Of a stretch of DNA of 64,000 nucleotides, positions 1-8,958 are shown piece after piece; the stretch's first letter is position 1, and every line of letters begins with the position of its first letter. A program made the translations under genes and the position numbers. The notes beneath the pieces were generated by a model. That model did not search any database. It had not been told where the DNA came from and saw nothing but the letters and a program-made list of their open reading frames with translations. The DNA comes from Paenibacillus piri (lineage in GTDB: Bacteria; Bacillota; Bacilli; Paenibacillales; NBRC-103111): the NCBI RefSeq assembly GCF_004354045.1, contig NZ_SMRT01000010.1:115580-179579 (forward strand), written 5' to 3'.

Positions 1-129
1 ATGGCGGTTCAGCGCGGCAATCGGACTGGTGAACGCTCCGGCGACTTGCAGCAAGGGATGCTCGCCGACAAGTCTCTCCATGAGCTCCAAAATCGGCTGC
101 TCATCTTCCACAATCATGACACGAAGCAA
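1..129 (-). CDS. Response regulator, N-terminal part (runs off the window)
   Basis: This is the first 43 codons of a receiver domain on the minus strand. It reads LLRVMIVEDEQPILELM, with the acidic pair typical of the receiver phosphorylation pocket (VEDE) right after the first beta strand. A TTG start at 129 is preceded by GGGGGAG at 5-nt spacing; the in-frame ATG at 117 has no comparable site. It lies 42 nt downstream of the sensor kinase on the same strand, so it is probably the cognate regulator. The output domain lies outside the window and cannot be named. Confidence 0.75.
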   Translation of the reverse strand, partial: MLRVMIVEDEQPILELMERLVGEHPLLQVAGAFTSPIAALNRH

Positions 130-171
130 GTATACTCCCCCTTAGCACAACAGTTTGCATCACCACAAATG

Positions 172-1800
172 CTAGCCGGCCGCATTCGCCGCCTCTCGTT
201 TCGGCAAATAAACGACGACCCTCGTTCCTTTCTCCAATGCCGAATCAATGGATAGGCTCGCACCCGGCAAGGACATCAGCCGTTTGCGGACGTTGGTCAT
301 TCCAATGCCGGAGCCATCCGGCCGTTCGCCTGCATTCAGTTGATACAATACATCGTCTGCCATGCCTACGCCGTCGTCGACAATTTCGAACCGGATATAC
401 CCGTTTCCGTCCGTAATCGATAACGTTACGGTTCCGGCGCCGTCCTTTTCAAAAATGCCATGCCGAATCGCATTTTCAACAAATGGCTGGATAGTGAAAG
501 AAGGGATGCTGGCCGTTTCCAATCCGGAATCCTGCTGCAGTTTGAAGGAAAGGCGATCGCCGAACCGCGCCTTCTCAATCTCCACATAAGCCCGAATCAG
601 TTCCAGCTCTACGTTTAACGGCACATGCGATGCATGAAGCTCCCGCTGAAATACCGTTCGCAAATAGCGGCTCAGCATGGAGAGCAGATAAGCCGCTTTT
701 TTCCCATCCGTGTAACAGAAGGAAACGATGCTGCTGATTGCATTATACAGAAAATGCGGCTTGATCTGCGCTTGAAGAAAGGCAATCTCATTACGCATGG
801 CTTGATCCATCGAGGTTTTCATCGACAATAGCGTCCGAACCCGCGCGGCTAATGTCTTCGCATCGAACGGCTTGGCGATAAAATCGTTCCCTCCGGCCTT
901 GAAGCAAAGCTCGATATCGTACAAGGAATCTTTCACCGTGGCGAAAAGGACAGGCAGTTCGAGCACGGAACGCGTTTCCCGCACGGTTCGGCACAAGTCG
1001 ATACCCGAAATTTCGGGCATCATGACATCCGCAATCATCAGATCGACGCGCGGGTGGGACTCCAGCTTTTGAAGCGCCTCCTTGGCGGAAAAAGCCGTCA
1101 ACACATTATACTCGTCGCCCAGCAGGTTGAGCAAAATTCTCACGTTGGACGCTTCGTCGTCAACTATCAGCACGGTATTCTCCCGCATCGGATCGACGAC
1201 ATCCAGCTGCATCTGGAGCGTGGAAGCTACCCTGCTTCCAAACCCCGGCGATAATAACGCTGGCTCGGCCAGTTCATCATTGCCGCCTTGGGCAGCCGGC
1301 AGAGTAAAGGTCATCCGTGTGCCTTGCCCCGGCTCGGACCGCTCAACGAAAATACGACCGCCCATTCTCTCAATCAGCTGCCGGCTAATATATAGACCGA
1401 GCCCCATCCCCGTGTAGCCGTCGTTCGGCAAAAGCCGATCCGCCTGTTCGAAGTAGCCGAAAATCGCTTCATGGCTTTCCGGCGGTATGCCTACTCCCGT
1501 ATCCTCGACCGACACGACTACCCGGCCTTCCGCCGCTGCAGCGCTGATTTCGATGGTTCCTTTTTTCGTATGCTTCATGGCATTGTGTATCAGGTTATAC
1601 AGCACCTGCCTTACCCGATTCTCATCGGCGGCGGCCAGTGTACCGGGCGGAATGCGGTTCTCCCAACGCACATCTTTGCCGGTCAGCTCGAATTCCAGCA
1701 CTTGAAACGCCGTCTCGGCAGCGACGCGAATATCTACCGCCGTCTGCCCCAGCAGCAGATCGCCATGCTTCAACCGGACAACATCAACCAGGTCGTTCAC
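172..1800 (-). pseudogene. Hybrid sensor histidine kinase, C-terminal fragment (HATPase, receiver, second kinase module)
   Basis: This is the C-terminal half of a hybrid kinase separated from its N-terminal half by a frameshift. In order it has a HATPase domain (N-box around NLIHNAMKH, G1 box DTGVGIP, G2 box GMGLGLYI), then a receiver domain starting TVLIVDDEASN with phospho-acceptor Asp in IADVMMPE. Next come a LytS-type His_kinase segment (QIKPHFLYNAISSI) and a second HATPase (FVENAIRHG, DDGVGM). The two-kinase architecture is known from Bacillales hybrid kinases with a 7TM sensor. The fragment begins at LVNDLVDVVRL, the end of the dimerisation helix pair, so it has no proper start. Whether it is expressed alone is unknown. 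Confidence 0.8.
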
Positions 1801-3289
1801 GAGTTGACGTATCGTGAATAAGCGCGAGCTCCGTCCGCTGCCTATCGGATAGCACGCCGGCTTTGCCGTCGAGCAAATAGGAAGCGATGTTCTGGATGCC
1901 GTGCAGCGGCGTTTTCAACTCATGCGACGTATTCGCCAAAAATTCGTCCTTCAGCTTGTCGCGAACAAGCAGCTGCTCCGTCAGCTTCTCGGTCTGTTCC
2001 GTTGCAGAGGTCAGACGCAGCGCGAGCAGCGAATTCATGAACATAATGACGGCAAGAAAGGCCATCCGTCGTCCCATGTCGGTCTGAACCAGACCGATTG
2101 AATAGAGGAACCCGACCAGCAGGATCATGGTGACGGAGATCAGCATGCCGACCACCAAAAAAGATTCCTTCTGCTTCAGTTGCCCGTCCTTCCTCAAGCC
2201 AAGTCTGACGGCCCGGTACAAGTAAAAAGCAACCACCAGCGTAACGTAACCCCACGGCAAATTGCCAATCTTGGAGTATGCCTCGTAAGGCAGCGCAAGG
2301 ACGGCGCCCAAATATAGAGCGATCGGCGAAAGCAGCAGGGCAAGATGACTGCGCGTCAGCAGCTTGCCGTCCAGATGATGGAGGAAGATGCCGAGTACGG
2401 CAATGTTCGAGAACCCGCCGAGGTTATACACTTTATGGTAAAATTCATTGGAAATGCCCGGCACGAGCTGCAGCACAAGCTTATCGCCATCCAGCACGAC
2501 AAGCACCATCAAGGTTAAAAAGTACAGACCGCTGTACAGGTAGGCCTTGTCCTTCAGGCGCATGACGTAAATGCTGAGGTGGTACCCGCCAAACAGCAGC
2601 AGGATGAACAGACCGAAAAATTCGAAGGCAAACCGGATTTGGTCTAACCGTAAAATATCGGCCTGCGAGCCGAAGTACAAATCCTCGAAGCCTCCGCCAT
2701 TTGACAAGGTGAAATTGGCCACCTGCAGGACGATTTCCAGCTCCGGCCCCTGCACCCAGGCGAATGTGCTGTAGGGTTTGTTTTCAGCCTTGTAATCAGA
2801 GCTGGCAGCGGTAGTCGGGTTGCCTCCATGACCAAGCAATAGGCCGTTCACATAAAGGCGGTGCGACGAGTGAATGTTCGACACCCGGAACCCGTATTGG
2901 CCGCCAGTCTCGGGCAGCTTCGCGATTAACCGATAAGTGCCGTATGTCGTCTGGCTGGCTTTGTCGGCAGGAATGCTGCTGTACCACGCATTCGGAATTT
3001 GGGCGGAATAGGAAGACGCGTTCGCCGTTCGCCCATTACGGAAATCGTCCGGCGTAAAAAACTCTGTCGGGTAAAAATTCCATTCTCCGTTAAGCGCAAT
3101 AAAGCTTTTTTGTCCGAAATTCCATCGGCTCAAATCGAGAACGCCCTGCCGCGCTTCCGGCGCTGTCCGGTCAGGAACGGTATATTGGTACAGCGCGATC
3201 AGAAGAATGAACGAAATGAGCGGGATGAGCGCAAGCCCCGCCGCCCGATAGCCGAAGCGTATTCCTCCCCGTAAACTCCAGCTTTGCAT
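1784..3289 (-). pseudogene. Hybrid sensor histidine kinase, N-terminal fragment (7TM sensor and HisKA)
   Basis: This is the membrane sensor half of the same kinase. It has an N-terminal membrane helix (about residues 15-38), an extracytoplasmic galactose-binding-like domain (LNGEWNFYP ... RLYVNGLLLGHGG), a block of about seven hydrophobic helices of the 7TMR-DISM type, and a HisKA motif FLANTSHELKTPLHG with the phospho-acceptor His. The reading frame then fails after ALIHDTS and ends in a short nonsense tail. In family members about six more residues separate this point from LVND, so a deletion of about 14-17 nt fits better than one lost base. Start chosen at ATG 3289, with GGGAGG just upstream; a longer start at 3325 has no ribosome site. 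Confidence 0.8.
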
Positions 3290-3591
3290 CGCCGCCCTCC
3301 CGATTCCGCCTTCGGCTTTCAGCATGTTCCATCAGCCATAAATTTCATTCCAGACATCCCCTTGCAACATTTGTTCCGCAGTGCCTCTATGCTGAATCAT
3401 ACCATAGCCGTACTTCCAATATCCTTACTTTTTAACATGAGCCGGTATATCCAAATTGTGGTGAGGCAGAAAACTTTTACTGTACGGATACGCAACTTAT
3501 AGCCGACAATTGTTAAAGTTATTGTATACCAATATTTTATAGGAACGTAATCCCAAATTGCTCACAAAAAATAAGGTCTCATAATCACTTA

Positions 3592-3643
3592 TTGACAACT
3601 GCTACAACTTGTCGTAATATGAATTTGCGACAACTTGTCGCAA
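3592..3643 (+). promoter_or_regulatory. Promoter with two BlaI-type operators
   Basis: TTGACA (3592-3597) and TAATAT (3615-3620) are separated by exactly 17 bp. Between them lies an imperfect dyad centred at 3608 (TACAACTTGTCG). A perfect 19-bp palindrome lies at 3625-3643, centred at 3634, with half-sites GCGACAA / TTGTCGC, and covers the expected transcription start. The two centres are 26 bp apart. BlaI/MecI repressors bind tandem dyads at their own promoters, so autorepression by the next gene is the natural inference. The half-site differs from the classical staphylococcal TACA/TGTA core. Confidence 0.85.
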
Positions 3644-3665
3644 TAAAATTCCAGAGGTGCGCACG

Positions 3666-4046
3666 ATGGAGAAGCTAGGAAGATTGTCGGAAACGGAATT
3701 GGAGATCATGGAGGTAATATGGAAATTCGCCGAACCCGTGACGGTAACTCAGTTAGTCGAAATTTTTGAAGGCAGAGATTGGAAAACATCAACTGTATCC
3801 ACTATGCTGAAACGGCTGATCGACAAAGGATTTCTTACCAAATCAATGAGCGGAAAAGTAAATTATTATGAACCTGTTTTGTCATGGAGCGAATACAAGA
3901 AGTACGAAACCCAAACCTTTCTTCACCGGTTATACAACGGGAAAGTGAAAAATTTTATCGCCGCCCTCGTTGATAATGACGAGCTCAATCAGGATGACAT
4001 AGCGGAGCTAAAAGACTGGTTCAGCCGCAAGGATGGCAAAAAATGA
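3666..4046 (+). CDS. BlaI/MecI/CopY-family transcriptional repressor
   Basis: A 126-residue winged-helix repressor. It has the family N-terminus LSETELEIMEVIW, recognition helix region TSTVSTMLKRLIDKGFL and wing KVNYYEPVLS, followed by a C-terminal dimerisation helix pair. Members repress their own operon and are inactivated by proteolysis triggered by the partner M56 membrane protein. Start ATG 3666 is chosen over an upstream GTG (3657) because AGAGGT sits 7 nt before it. The stop overlaps the next start (ATGA), so the two genes are translationally coupled. No beta-lactamase follows, so the regulated function is probably different from classical resistance. Confidence 0.88.
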   Translation: MEKLGRLSETELEIMEVIWKFAEPVTVTQLVEIFEGRDWKTSTVSTMLKRLIDKGFLTKSMSGKVNYYEPVLSWSEYKKYETQTFLHRLYNGKVKNFIAALVDNDELNQDDIAELKDWFSRKDGKK

Positions 4047-5488
4047 CGAGTTTTTTCTTCTCCCTCCTCATTGCGACATTGGTCGGAACGATCATGTGGG
4101 CATTGCAAAACAGTATAAAGTCTATCACGCAAAACGTTTTTTCTCAGGCATGGCATTATTATACCGGTTTGATCCCCGTATTTTTTCTGCTGGGCGGGAC
4201 AGAGATTGTCGGCAGACTAAGTACCTTGATCCGTTCAGTCGTGCCTGACTCAAGGACAATCGCGGATTCAGGATCGATGGCGGAGCCCTATGTACGCATT
4301 GCTCCAATAGAGCCAACGGCGGCAAGCGCCCTAATCATATCGAAGCGCTGGTTTGACTCCTTGTTACGGCTTGATCATTTGAACGAAATTGTTCTGGGTG
4401 CAGTCATCGTTTGGGCCATAGGCACCGCCGTCTTTCTTGCTATCCATATCAAAATGTATCGAGCCTTTAAACGTTCGATCTTACAGGAAAGCCGGGTATG
4501 CGATCCGATACGGCAATGCCCTGTGAAAGTGGTCGTAAGCCATAACGCAACAACGCCAATGGTTATAGGTTTATGGAAACCGATGATTGTACTACCGGAT
4601 ACCCCAATGGGGGAAAAAGAGCTTGCCATGATTCTATCCCACGAGCTCGTGCATATAAAACGCGGCGACGTGCTGGTGAAGCTGCTCGTATTTATGGCCA
4701 ATGCGGTTCACTGGTTCAATCCGGCAGCTTATATGCTTAACAGACAAATGAATACGCTTTGTGAACTGTCCTGCGATGAAAAAGTCGTTCAGGAAATGGA
4801 CATGGAAAACCGAAGATTTTACGGCGAAACGCTTTTATCCATGCTGGAGTACGGCGTTAAGCGGAGAAATGTAGTTTTTGTCAGCAGTCTTTGTAATTCT
4901 AAAAAAAGCATGAAAAGGAGACTTGTAAACCTGATGAACGCAAAGAAGATAAATAAGTCTGTTATGATGCTGTCTCTTGCTGCAACCATCTCCATGGTTG
5001 GAATTGGCGGATTTGTTGCGTCTGCTGCCGAATCGGCAATGCCGGACAGAGCAGCGGCGACCAAAATTCCGACCGGGAAAGAACCGCAGGGCCGCAATGT
5101 TTACGTTCAATTGGAGGATGGAACGGTCTTTTACTACGATAAGGATGGGAATAAATCAGAGGTACCCGAAATGAGAAAAAGCTTATCGCCGCCGGAATAT
5201 ACCACTGAGGAGCTTGTAGATCACATCAAACAATGGGTGAAAGATGAATCTCCCGTAGCTCAAGAGCATGTCGATAAGCTTCCGCAAAAATATGTGGACG
5301 AGATCAATGAAGCTTATGGCTTGCAGCTTAAAAGGACAGTAAGCTTGACCGTCGAGGAGCTTGTAGAGCTGACGAAAAAAGGCATCGAGAACAATGCCGT
5401 ACCTCAAGCCTACGTCGATGCACTCCCGCAACAAGAACTAGATGCGATCAACAAGACTTACGGCTGGGAACTGCGAAAGTCCAAATAA
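4043..5488 (+). CDS. M56-family membrane metalloprotease (BlaR1/MecR1-like sensor)
   Basis: A 481-residue membrane protease and likely antirepressor partner of the BlaI protein. Hydrophobic segments lie near residues 3-22, 40-56 and 120-138. The zinc motif HELVH is at 200-204, a third ligand is probably in CELSCDEKVV, and a further membrane helix lies near 315-330. BlaR1 proteins end in a penicillin-binding domain. Here the external tail (about 345-481) instead carries two similar 45-residue units, each starting TxEELV and containing YVDxLPQ..xDxIN.xYG. The ligand sensed is therefore probably not a beta-lactam. Start ATG overlaps the upstream stop by 4 nt. Confidence 0.85.
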   Translation: MTSFFFSLLIATLVGTIMWALQNSIKSITQNVFSQAWHYYTGLIPVFFLLGGTEIVGRLSTLIRSVVPDSRTIADSGSMAEPYVRIAPIEPTAASALIISKRWFDSLLRLDHLNEIVLGAVIVWAIGTAVFLAIHIKMYRAFKRSILQESRVCDPIRQCPVKVVVSHNATTPMVIGLWKPMIVLPDTPMGEKELAMILSHELVHIKRGDVLVKLLVFMANAVHWFNPAAYMLNRQMNTLCELSCDEKVVQEMDMENRRFYGETLLSMLEYGVKRRNVVFVSSLCNSKKSMKRRLVNLMNAKKINKSVMMLSLAATISMVGIGGFVASAAESAMPDRAAATKIPTGKEPQGRNVYVQLEDGTVFYYDKDGNKSEVPEMRKSLSPPEYTTEELVDHIKQWVKDESPVAQEHVDKLPQKYVDEINEAYGLQLKRTVSLTVEELVELTKKGIENNAVPQAYVDALPQQELDAINKTYGWELRKSK

Positions 5489-5497
5489 AGGAATTAC

Positions 5498-6130
5498 ATG
5501 CAGCTAGGAGATGATGATTTGGTACAAACCAGATGGAAGCTTGCGATGTTGTCCGGCTTGCTCGTTATCCTGTTGATCGGAAATACGGCGTATGCAAGGA
5601 ACCCGGATGATTATTTCTTTTGGTCGGATGTCGTTCCTATGCCTTCCTGCTCCTCAAAACCAAGCCGCGGCGGCGAATCCGGCAAATCTATGGAAGCGGC
5701 TGTGGTGAAAGACGGCAAGAAGGTTGCCATGGAGCTTCCCTCATGTGAAGAAGCGCAGAAAAGTCGTGTCTTGGTGCTGGTAAATGGGCTATATCTCCAA
5801 ACCGTATTTGGAAGCGGAGCGGAGCCGTTTATCGAGAATGGCCGAACGATGATTCCGTTAAGGGCGCTTGCGGACGCGTTCGGATTTGAAGTGAGCTGGG
5901 AGCAAAGTGAACAAAAAATCACGTTGAAAAATGACGATAAAATGATCATTCTATACATCGGAAAATCCGACATGCTGGTTGACGGCGAAAAGTTGAAGTT
6001 AGATGAAGCCGTGCCGATGATTAAACATGATCTGACCTTCTTACCCGTCAGGCAGCTTGCCGAAATACTCGGTGTTAAAGTCGAGTGGGACGGGGATACA
6101 AGGACGGCAACGTTTACGGATAAACAATAA
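5498..6130 (+). CDS. Secreted stalk-domain protein (copper amine oxidase N-terminal-like domain)
   Basis: A 210-residue exported protein with a signal peptide or anchor helix (about residues 15-34, ending near NTAYA). It then has a spacer with cysteines, and a stalk domain of the copper-amine-oxidase-N1 type from about residue 95. Hallmarks are VLVNGLYL, NGRTMIPLRALADAFG, a second TFLPVRQLAEILG repeat and the closing TATFTDKQ. These domains are common in cell-surface proteins of Paenibacillus and relatives; no enzyme activity is implied. It begins 9 nt after the M56 gene, with AAAGGA over that stop, so it is probably the third gene of the BlaI operon. Confidence 0.8.
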   Translation: MQLGDDDLVQTRWKLAMLSGLLVILLIGNTAYARNPDDYFFWSDVVPMPSCSSKPSRGGESGKSMEAAVVKDGKKVAMELPSCEEAQKSRVLVLVNGLYLQTVFGSGAEPFIENGRTMIPLRALADAFGFEVSWEQSEQKITLKNDDKMIILYIGKSDMLVDGEKLKLDEAVPMIKHDLTFLPVRQLAEILGVKVEWDGDTRTATFTDKQ

Positions 6131-6164
6131 ATTTTTTACGAGTCCTTTTATACGAAGGGCATAC

Positions 6165-6204
6165 AAAAACAGCAGTCTAAAGTTGACTTTGAACTGCTGT
6201 TTTT
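6165..6204. terminator. Intrinsic terminator between convergent genes
   Basis: AAAAACAGCAGT (6165-6176) pairs with ACTGCTGTTTTT (6193-6204), with a further AAAG/CTTT pairing inside. The run of T at the 3' side, and of A at the 5' side, suits termination in both directions, between the stalk-domain gene (+) and the SLH gene (-). Confidence 0.88.
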
Positions 6205-6274
6205 ATTTTACCGCATGATTGACGTCATGCAGCGCACCGGTCAAAAAATTTGTATTAAGATATTTGAGGATACC

Positions 6275-8551
6275 TTAATTTTTGAACTTTAGCATCTGGA
6301 CGATGGCCGACACGGCTTCCGCTCTGGTTGACTTGGCATCCGGCGCAAGCCGGTTATCGCGCAAGAAATCGACGATGCCGGATTGCTTGGCTGCGGCTGC
6401 GGCATCTTTCGCCCAGGCAGGTATGTCAGCCTCGTCGGCAAAGCCGGTTTGCGCCTGTCCGTCGACAGAAAAGCTTAACGCTCTGGCAACCATGACGATC
6501 ATTTCAGCATGGGTGATGTTTGCCGACGGCTGGAATGTATCGTCCGGATAACCGTTAATAATGCCGAGTTGTACGGCCTGTGCCACCGCCTTAACCGCCC
6601 AGTCCCCGATCCGGTCTTGGTCTACAAAGGTGAGCTCAGCGCCTTCCGCAGCCGGTTTCATCCCGTTCATCAGCAGGACGGCAAACTCGGCGCGGGTCAC
6701 GTTGCCATCCGGCCGATACGTCCCGTCCGGATACCCGTTCGCGATCCCAAGCTTGGCAGCTTCAATAATGTTCGTCTTCGCCCAATGCTCTGCAATATCG
6801 GCGAATGGAGATTCCGGCGCAGGAGCCGGTACGGGAGCCGCTGCAGGAGCTGGTGCAGGGGCCGGTACGGGGGCCGGCGCAGGAGCCGGTGCGGGAGCCG
6901 CTGCAGGAGCCGGTGCAGGGACCGGTGCGGGAGCCGCTGCGGGAGCCGCTGCAGGAGCTGGTGCAGGGGCCGGTACGGGGGCTGGCGCGGGAGCCGCTGC
7001 AGGAGCTGGTGCAGGAGCCGCTGCAGGGACCGGTGCGGGAGCCGGCGCAGGGGCCGCTGCAGGAGCCGGCGCAACCGTGACGACGCATTCGGCGACGAAT
7101 CCTCCGTCCTCGGCAGTCGCGGTAATTTTGGCTGTACCCGGTGCGACTCCGGTAACTTTCCCCATGCCGTCCACCGTAGCCACCGTACTGTCGCTGCTTG
7201 CCCATTTCACCCGTTTGTTCGTTGCTTTCTCGGGGTTCACATTTGCCGTCAACCCTTCGCTGCTTCCCGCTTGCAGGCTCAGCGTATTTTTATTCAAGCC
7301 GATTCCGTTTACGGCGACGGTGCCCAGCGCGTGCAAGGAATAAAAAGAGACCGCATAGACAGTGCCATCGTTTCCAATTACGGGGGCTTTGGATCCGATT
7401 CCGGCTGCGGCAAACTCCCATTTCACTTTCCCGTCGGCATCTACCGCGTACAATACACTGTTGGTACCGGCATAAACGGTGCCGTCCGTTCCTACCGCCG
7501 GTTTCGGACGCATCGTATCTCTTGTAAACATCCTCCATTTCACCGTTCCATCCGGGTTGAAGGCAAGCAGCTCCATCTCGGCGCCGACATAAATAGTGCC
7601 ATCGGCACCGATGGACGGGGAGGATCGTGGAAAGGAGTATTCCGTAAAGCTCCATTTCTTCGAGCCGTCCGGATGAATGGCATATAATCCTTGTTCCTTT
7701 AGCCCCAGATCACGCGTCGTCACGTATATGGTACCGTCGGACGCAACCGTCGGCGCGCTAAAAATGTATTTGCCGATAGGAAGCGTCCATTTTCTGGCGC
7801 CCGTCGTTGTGAAGGCATACAGAACCCCGTTGGTATCGCCGACATAGACCGTCCCGTCTTTCCCGACGGTAGGGGAAGCGGCCAAACCTCCTACCGGATT
7901 CTCCCACTTTTTCGATCCGTCCGGCTCGATCGCATACATCTTCCTGTCGCTGACCCCGCCGATGAAGATGATCCCGTTCGCTCCGACGGCCGGAGCTGAA
8001 AACGGATTGTCAAAATAAACCTTGATTTCGGGTCCTCCCCTTGTGAATTCCCACTTCTTTTTCCCATCCGAATCGAATGCATGAACCTCATTGCTTGAAT
8101 TTGGATCTGCGGCCACATAGATCGTACCATCGGATCCGACGCCGAGATCGCTCGGCCATATACTTAATCCGGTTTCCCACTTTACGGATCCGTCCGGCTT
8201 GATCGCATGCAGTTTCTTCTTATCCGTGCCGACGTAGATCGTTCCGTCCGGACCGACCACCGGCGAAGTAGTTGCTACAGCATTAAAATTGTATCCCCAT
8301 CGAACTGCCGCTTGCGGATTGCTTGGTTGTGCCGGTTGGTTCGGTTGTACCGGTAGTTGTATCGGAGTTTTGAGTATTGGCTCGTTTAGTTTGACGTTCG
8401 AATCAATCACTGCATCCTTTAAATCGAGCGGTATCCCTGCAGCGATAGAGGATAGAAACATGGTTGATACCAATATTGTCATTGTTAAAATGAACGTCGT
8501 TATTTTCCATTTGACCTTTATAATTCTCATCCAATGCTTGTTTGGTTCCAA
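6275..8551 (-). CDS. Surface protein: PQQ-like beta-propeller, Big2 domain, (AP)n linker and three SLH domains
   Basis: A 758-residue exported protein. A signal segment (about 15-38) is followed by an eight-fold PQQ/WD-type propeller made of repeats like SPVVGPDGTIYVGT ... LHAIKPDGSVKWE (about 80-410). Next is a Big2 immunoglobulin-like domain (SLQAGSSEGLTANV ... VTGVAPGTAKITATA, about 415-490), an Ala-Pro linker of about 90 residues, and three SLH repeats (FADIAEHWAKTNI, ITRAEF-like motifs). SLH domains bind pyruvylated cell-wall polymer, so the propeller is displayed on the cell surface. Start TTG 8551 is chosen because GGAGGAGGGG lies 7 nt upstream; the ATG seven codons later has no site. 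Ligand unknown. Confidence 0.88.
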   Translation of the reverse strand: MEPNKHWMRIIKVKWKITTFILTMTILVSTMFLSSIAAGIPLDLKDAVIDSNVKLNEPILKTPIQLPVQPNQPAQPSNPQAAVRWGYNFNAVATTSPVVGPDGTIYVGTDKKKLHAIKPDGSVKWETGLSIWPSDLGVGSDGTIYVAADPNSSNEVHAFDSDGKKKWEFTRGGPEIKVYFDNPFSAPAVGANGIIFIGGVSDRKMYAIEPDGSKKWENPVGGLAASPTVGKDGTVYVGDTNGVLYAFTTTGARKWTLPIGKYIFSAPTVASDGTIYVTTRDLGLKEQGLYAIHPDGSKKWSFTEYSFPRSSPSIGADGTIYVGAEMELLAFNPDGTVKWRMFTRDTMRPKPAVGTDGTVYAGTNSVLYAVDADGKVKWEFAAAGIGSKAPVIGNDGTVYAVSFYSLHALGTVAVNGIGLNKNTLSLQAGSSEGLTANVNPEKATNKRVKWASSDSTVATVDGMGKVTGVAPGTAKITATAEDGGFVAECVVTVAPAPAAAPAPAPAPVPAAAPAPAPAAAPAPAPVPAPAPAPAAAPAAAPAPVPAPAPAAAPAPAPAPAPVPAPAPAPAAAPVPAPAPESPFADIAEHWAKTNIIEAAKLGIANGYPDGTYRPDGNVTRAEFAVLLMNGMKPAAEGAELTFVDQDRIGDWAVKAVAQAVQLGIINGYPDDTFQPSANITHAEMIVMVARALSFSVDGQAQTGFADEADIPAWAKDAAAAAKQSGIVDFLRDNRLAPDAKSTRAEAVSAIVQMLKFKN
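6818..7075. repeat. Degenerate hexamer tract encoding the Ala-Pro linker
   Basis: About 43 imperfect copies of a GGNGCN-type hexamer (plus-strand sense) encode alternating Ala-Pro runs of the SLH protein. Longer blocks such as GGAGCCGCTGCAGGAGC recur, so the tract probably grows and shrinks by slippage or unequal recombination. Confidence 0.85.
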
Positions 8552-8652
8552 TAAATTCCCCTCCTCCAGATCGATTCTACAGAAGGGAGCGCTTCAAAAA
8601 CGTTTCGAAAAGGACATCAAAGAATCCCGGATATCATATCAGGAGTGGTTTA

Positions 8653-8709
8653 ATGAATCCAGTCATTGGATTGGATGTATCTAGAGGAGAAAATCATGCA
8701 GCCGCATAA
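8653..8709 (+). pseudogene. IS110-family transposase N-terminus remnant
   Basis: Eighteen codons, MNPVIGLDVSRGENHAAA then stop. The MNPVIGLDVSxGE start is the hallmark of the first DEDD-motif segment of IS110-family transposases. An AGGAG ribosome site 7 nt upstream is also retained. The rest of the transposase is absent; sequence from about 8696 on is unrelated in this frame. This looks like the left end of an element that was largely deleted. Confidence 0.6.
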
Positions 8710-8922
8710 AGTCCGTTATTACTTGGAGAGACGCGATCCCGACGGGCGGAAGTACTTTGCGCTTTATCGATGCAACGGTTGACCTTGGGCACCGTGGTGT
8801 CAAGCGCTTCTTGGACTGATACTTCTTTTTTCTGGCCCCACTTCATTTCAAAGGTATATGACACGATATATATTGTAATATATGTCGTAAAGTTGCTCAC
8901 AAAACAGGAGGCACATAGAACG

Positions 8923-8958
8923 ATGAAAACAAACGTAGATAAGGTGGGTTTTATTTGA
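8923..8958 (+). CDS. Possible 11-codon leader peptide
   Basis: MKTNVDKVGFI with AGGAGG about 10 nt upstream. Its stop TGA (8956-8958) overlaps the TTG start (8955) of the SLH protein, an arrangement that would couple translation of the two. It could instead be incidental; no regulatory stem is obvious. Confidence 0.35.
   Translation: MKTNVDKVGFI

Noticed and set aside
6509..7687. Long plus-strand Arg/Cys-rich frame opposite the SLH protein
   Set aside because: Shadow of the Ala-Pro repeat and propeller coding strand.
8696..8782. 28-codon frame MQPHKVRYYLERRDPDGRK with AGGAGA upstream
   Set aside because: The ribosome-like site lies inside the IS110 remnant and the peptide has no recognisable family.
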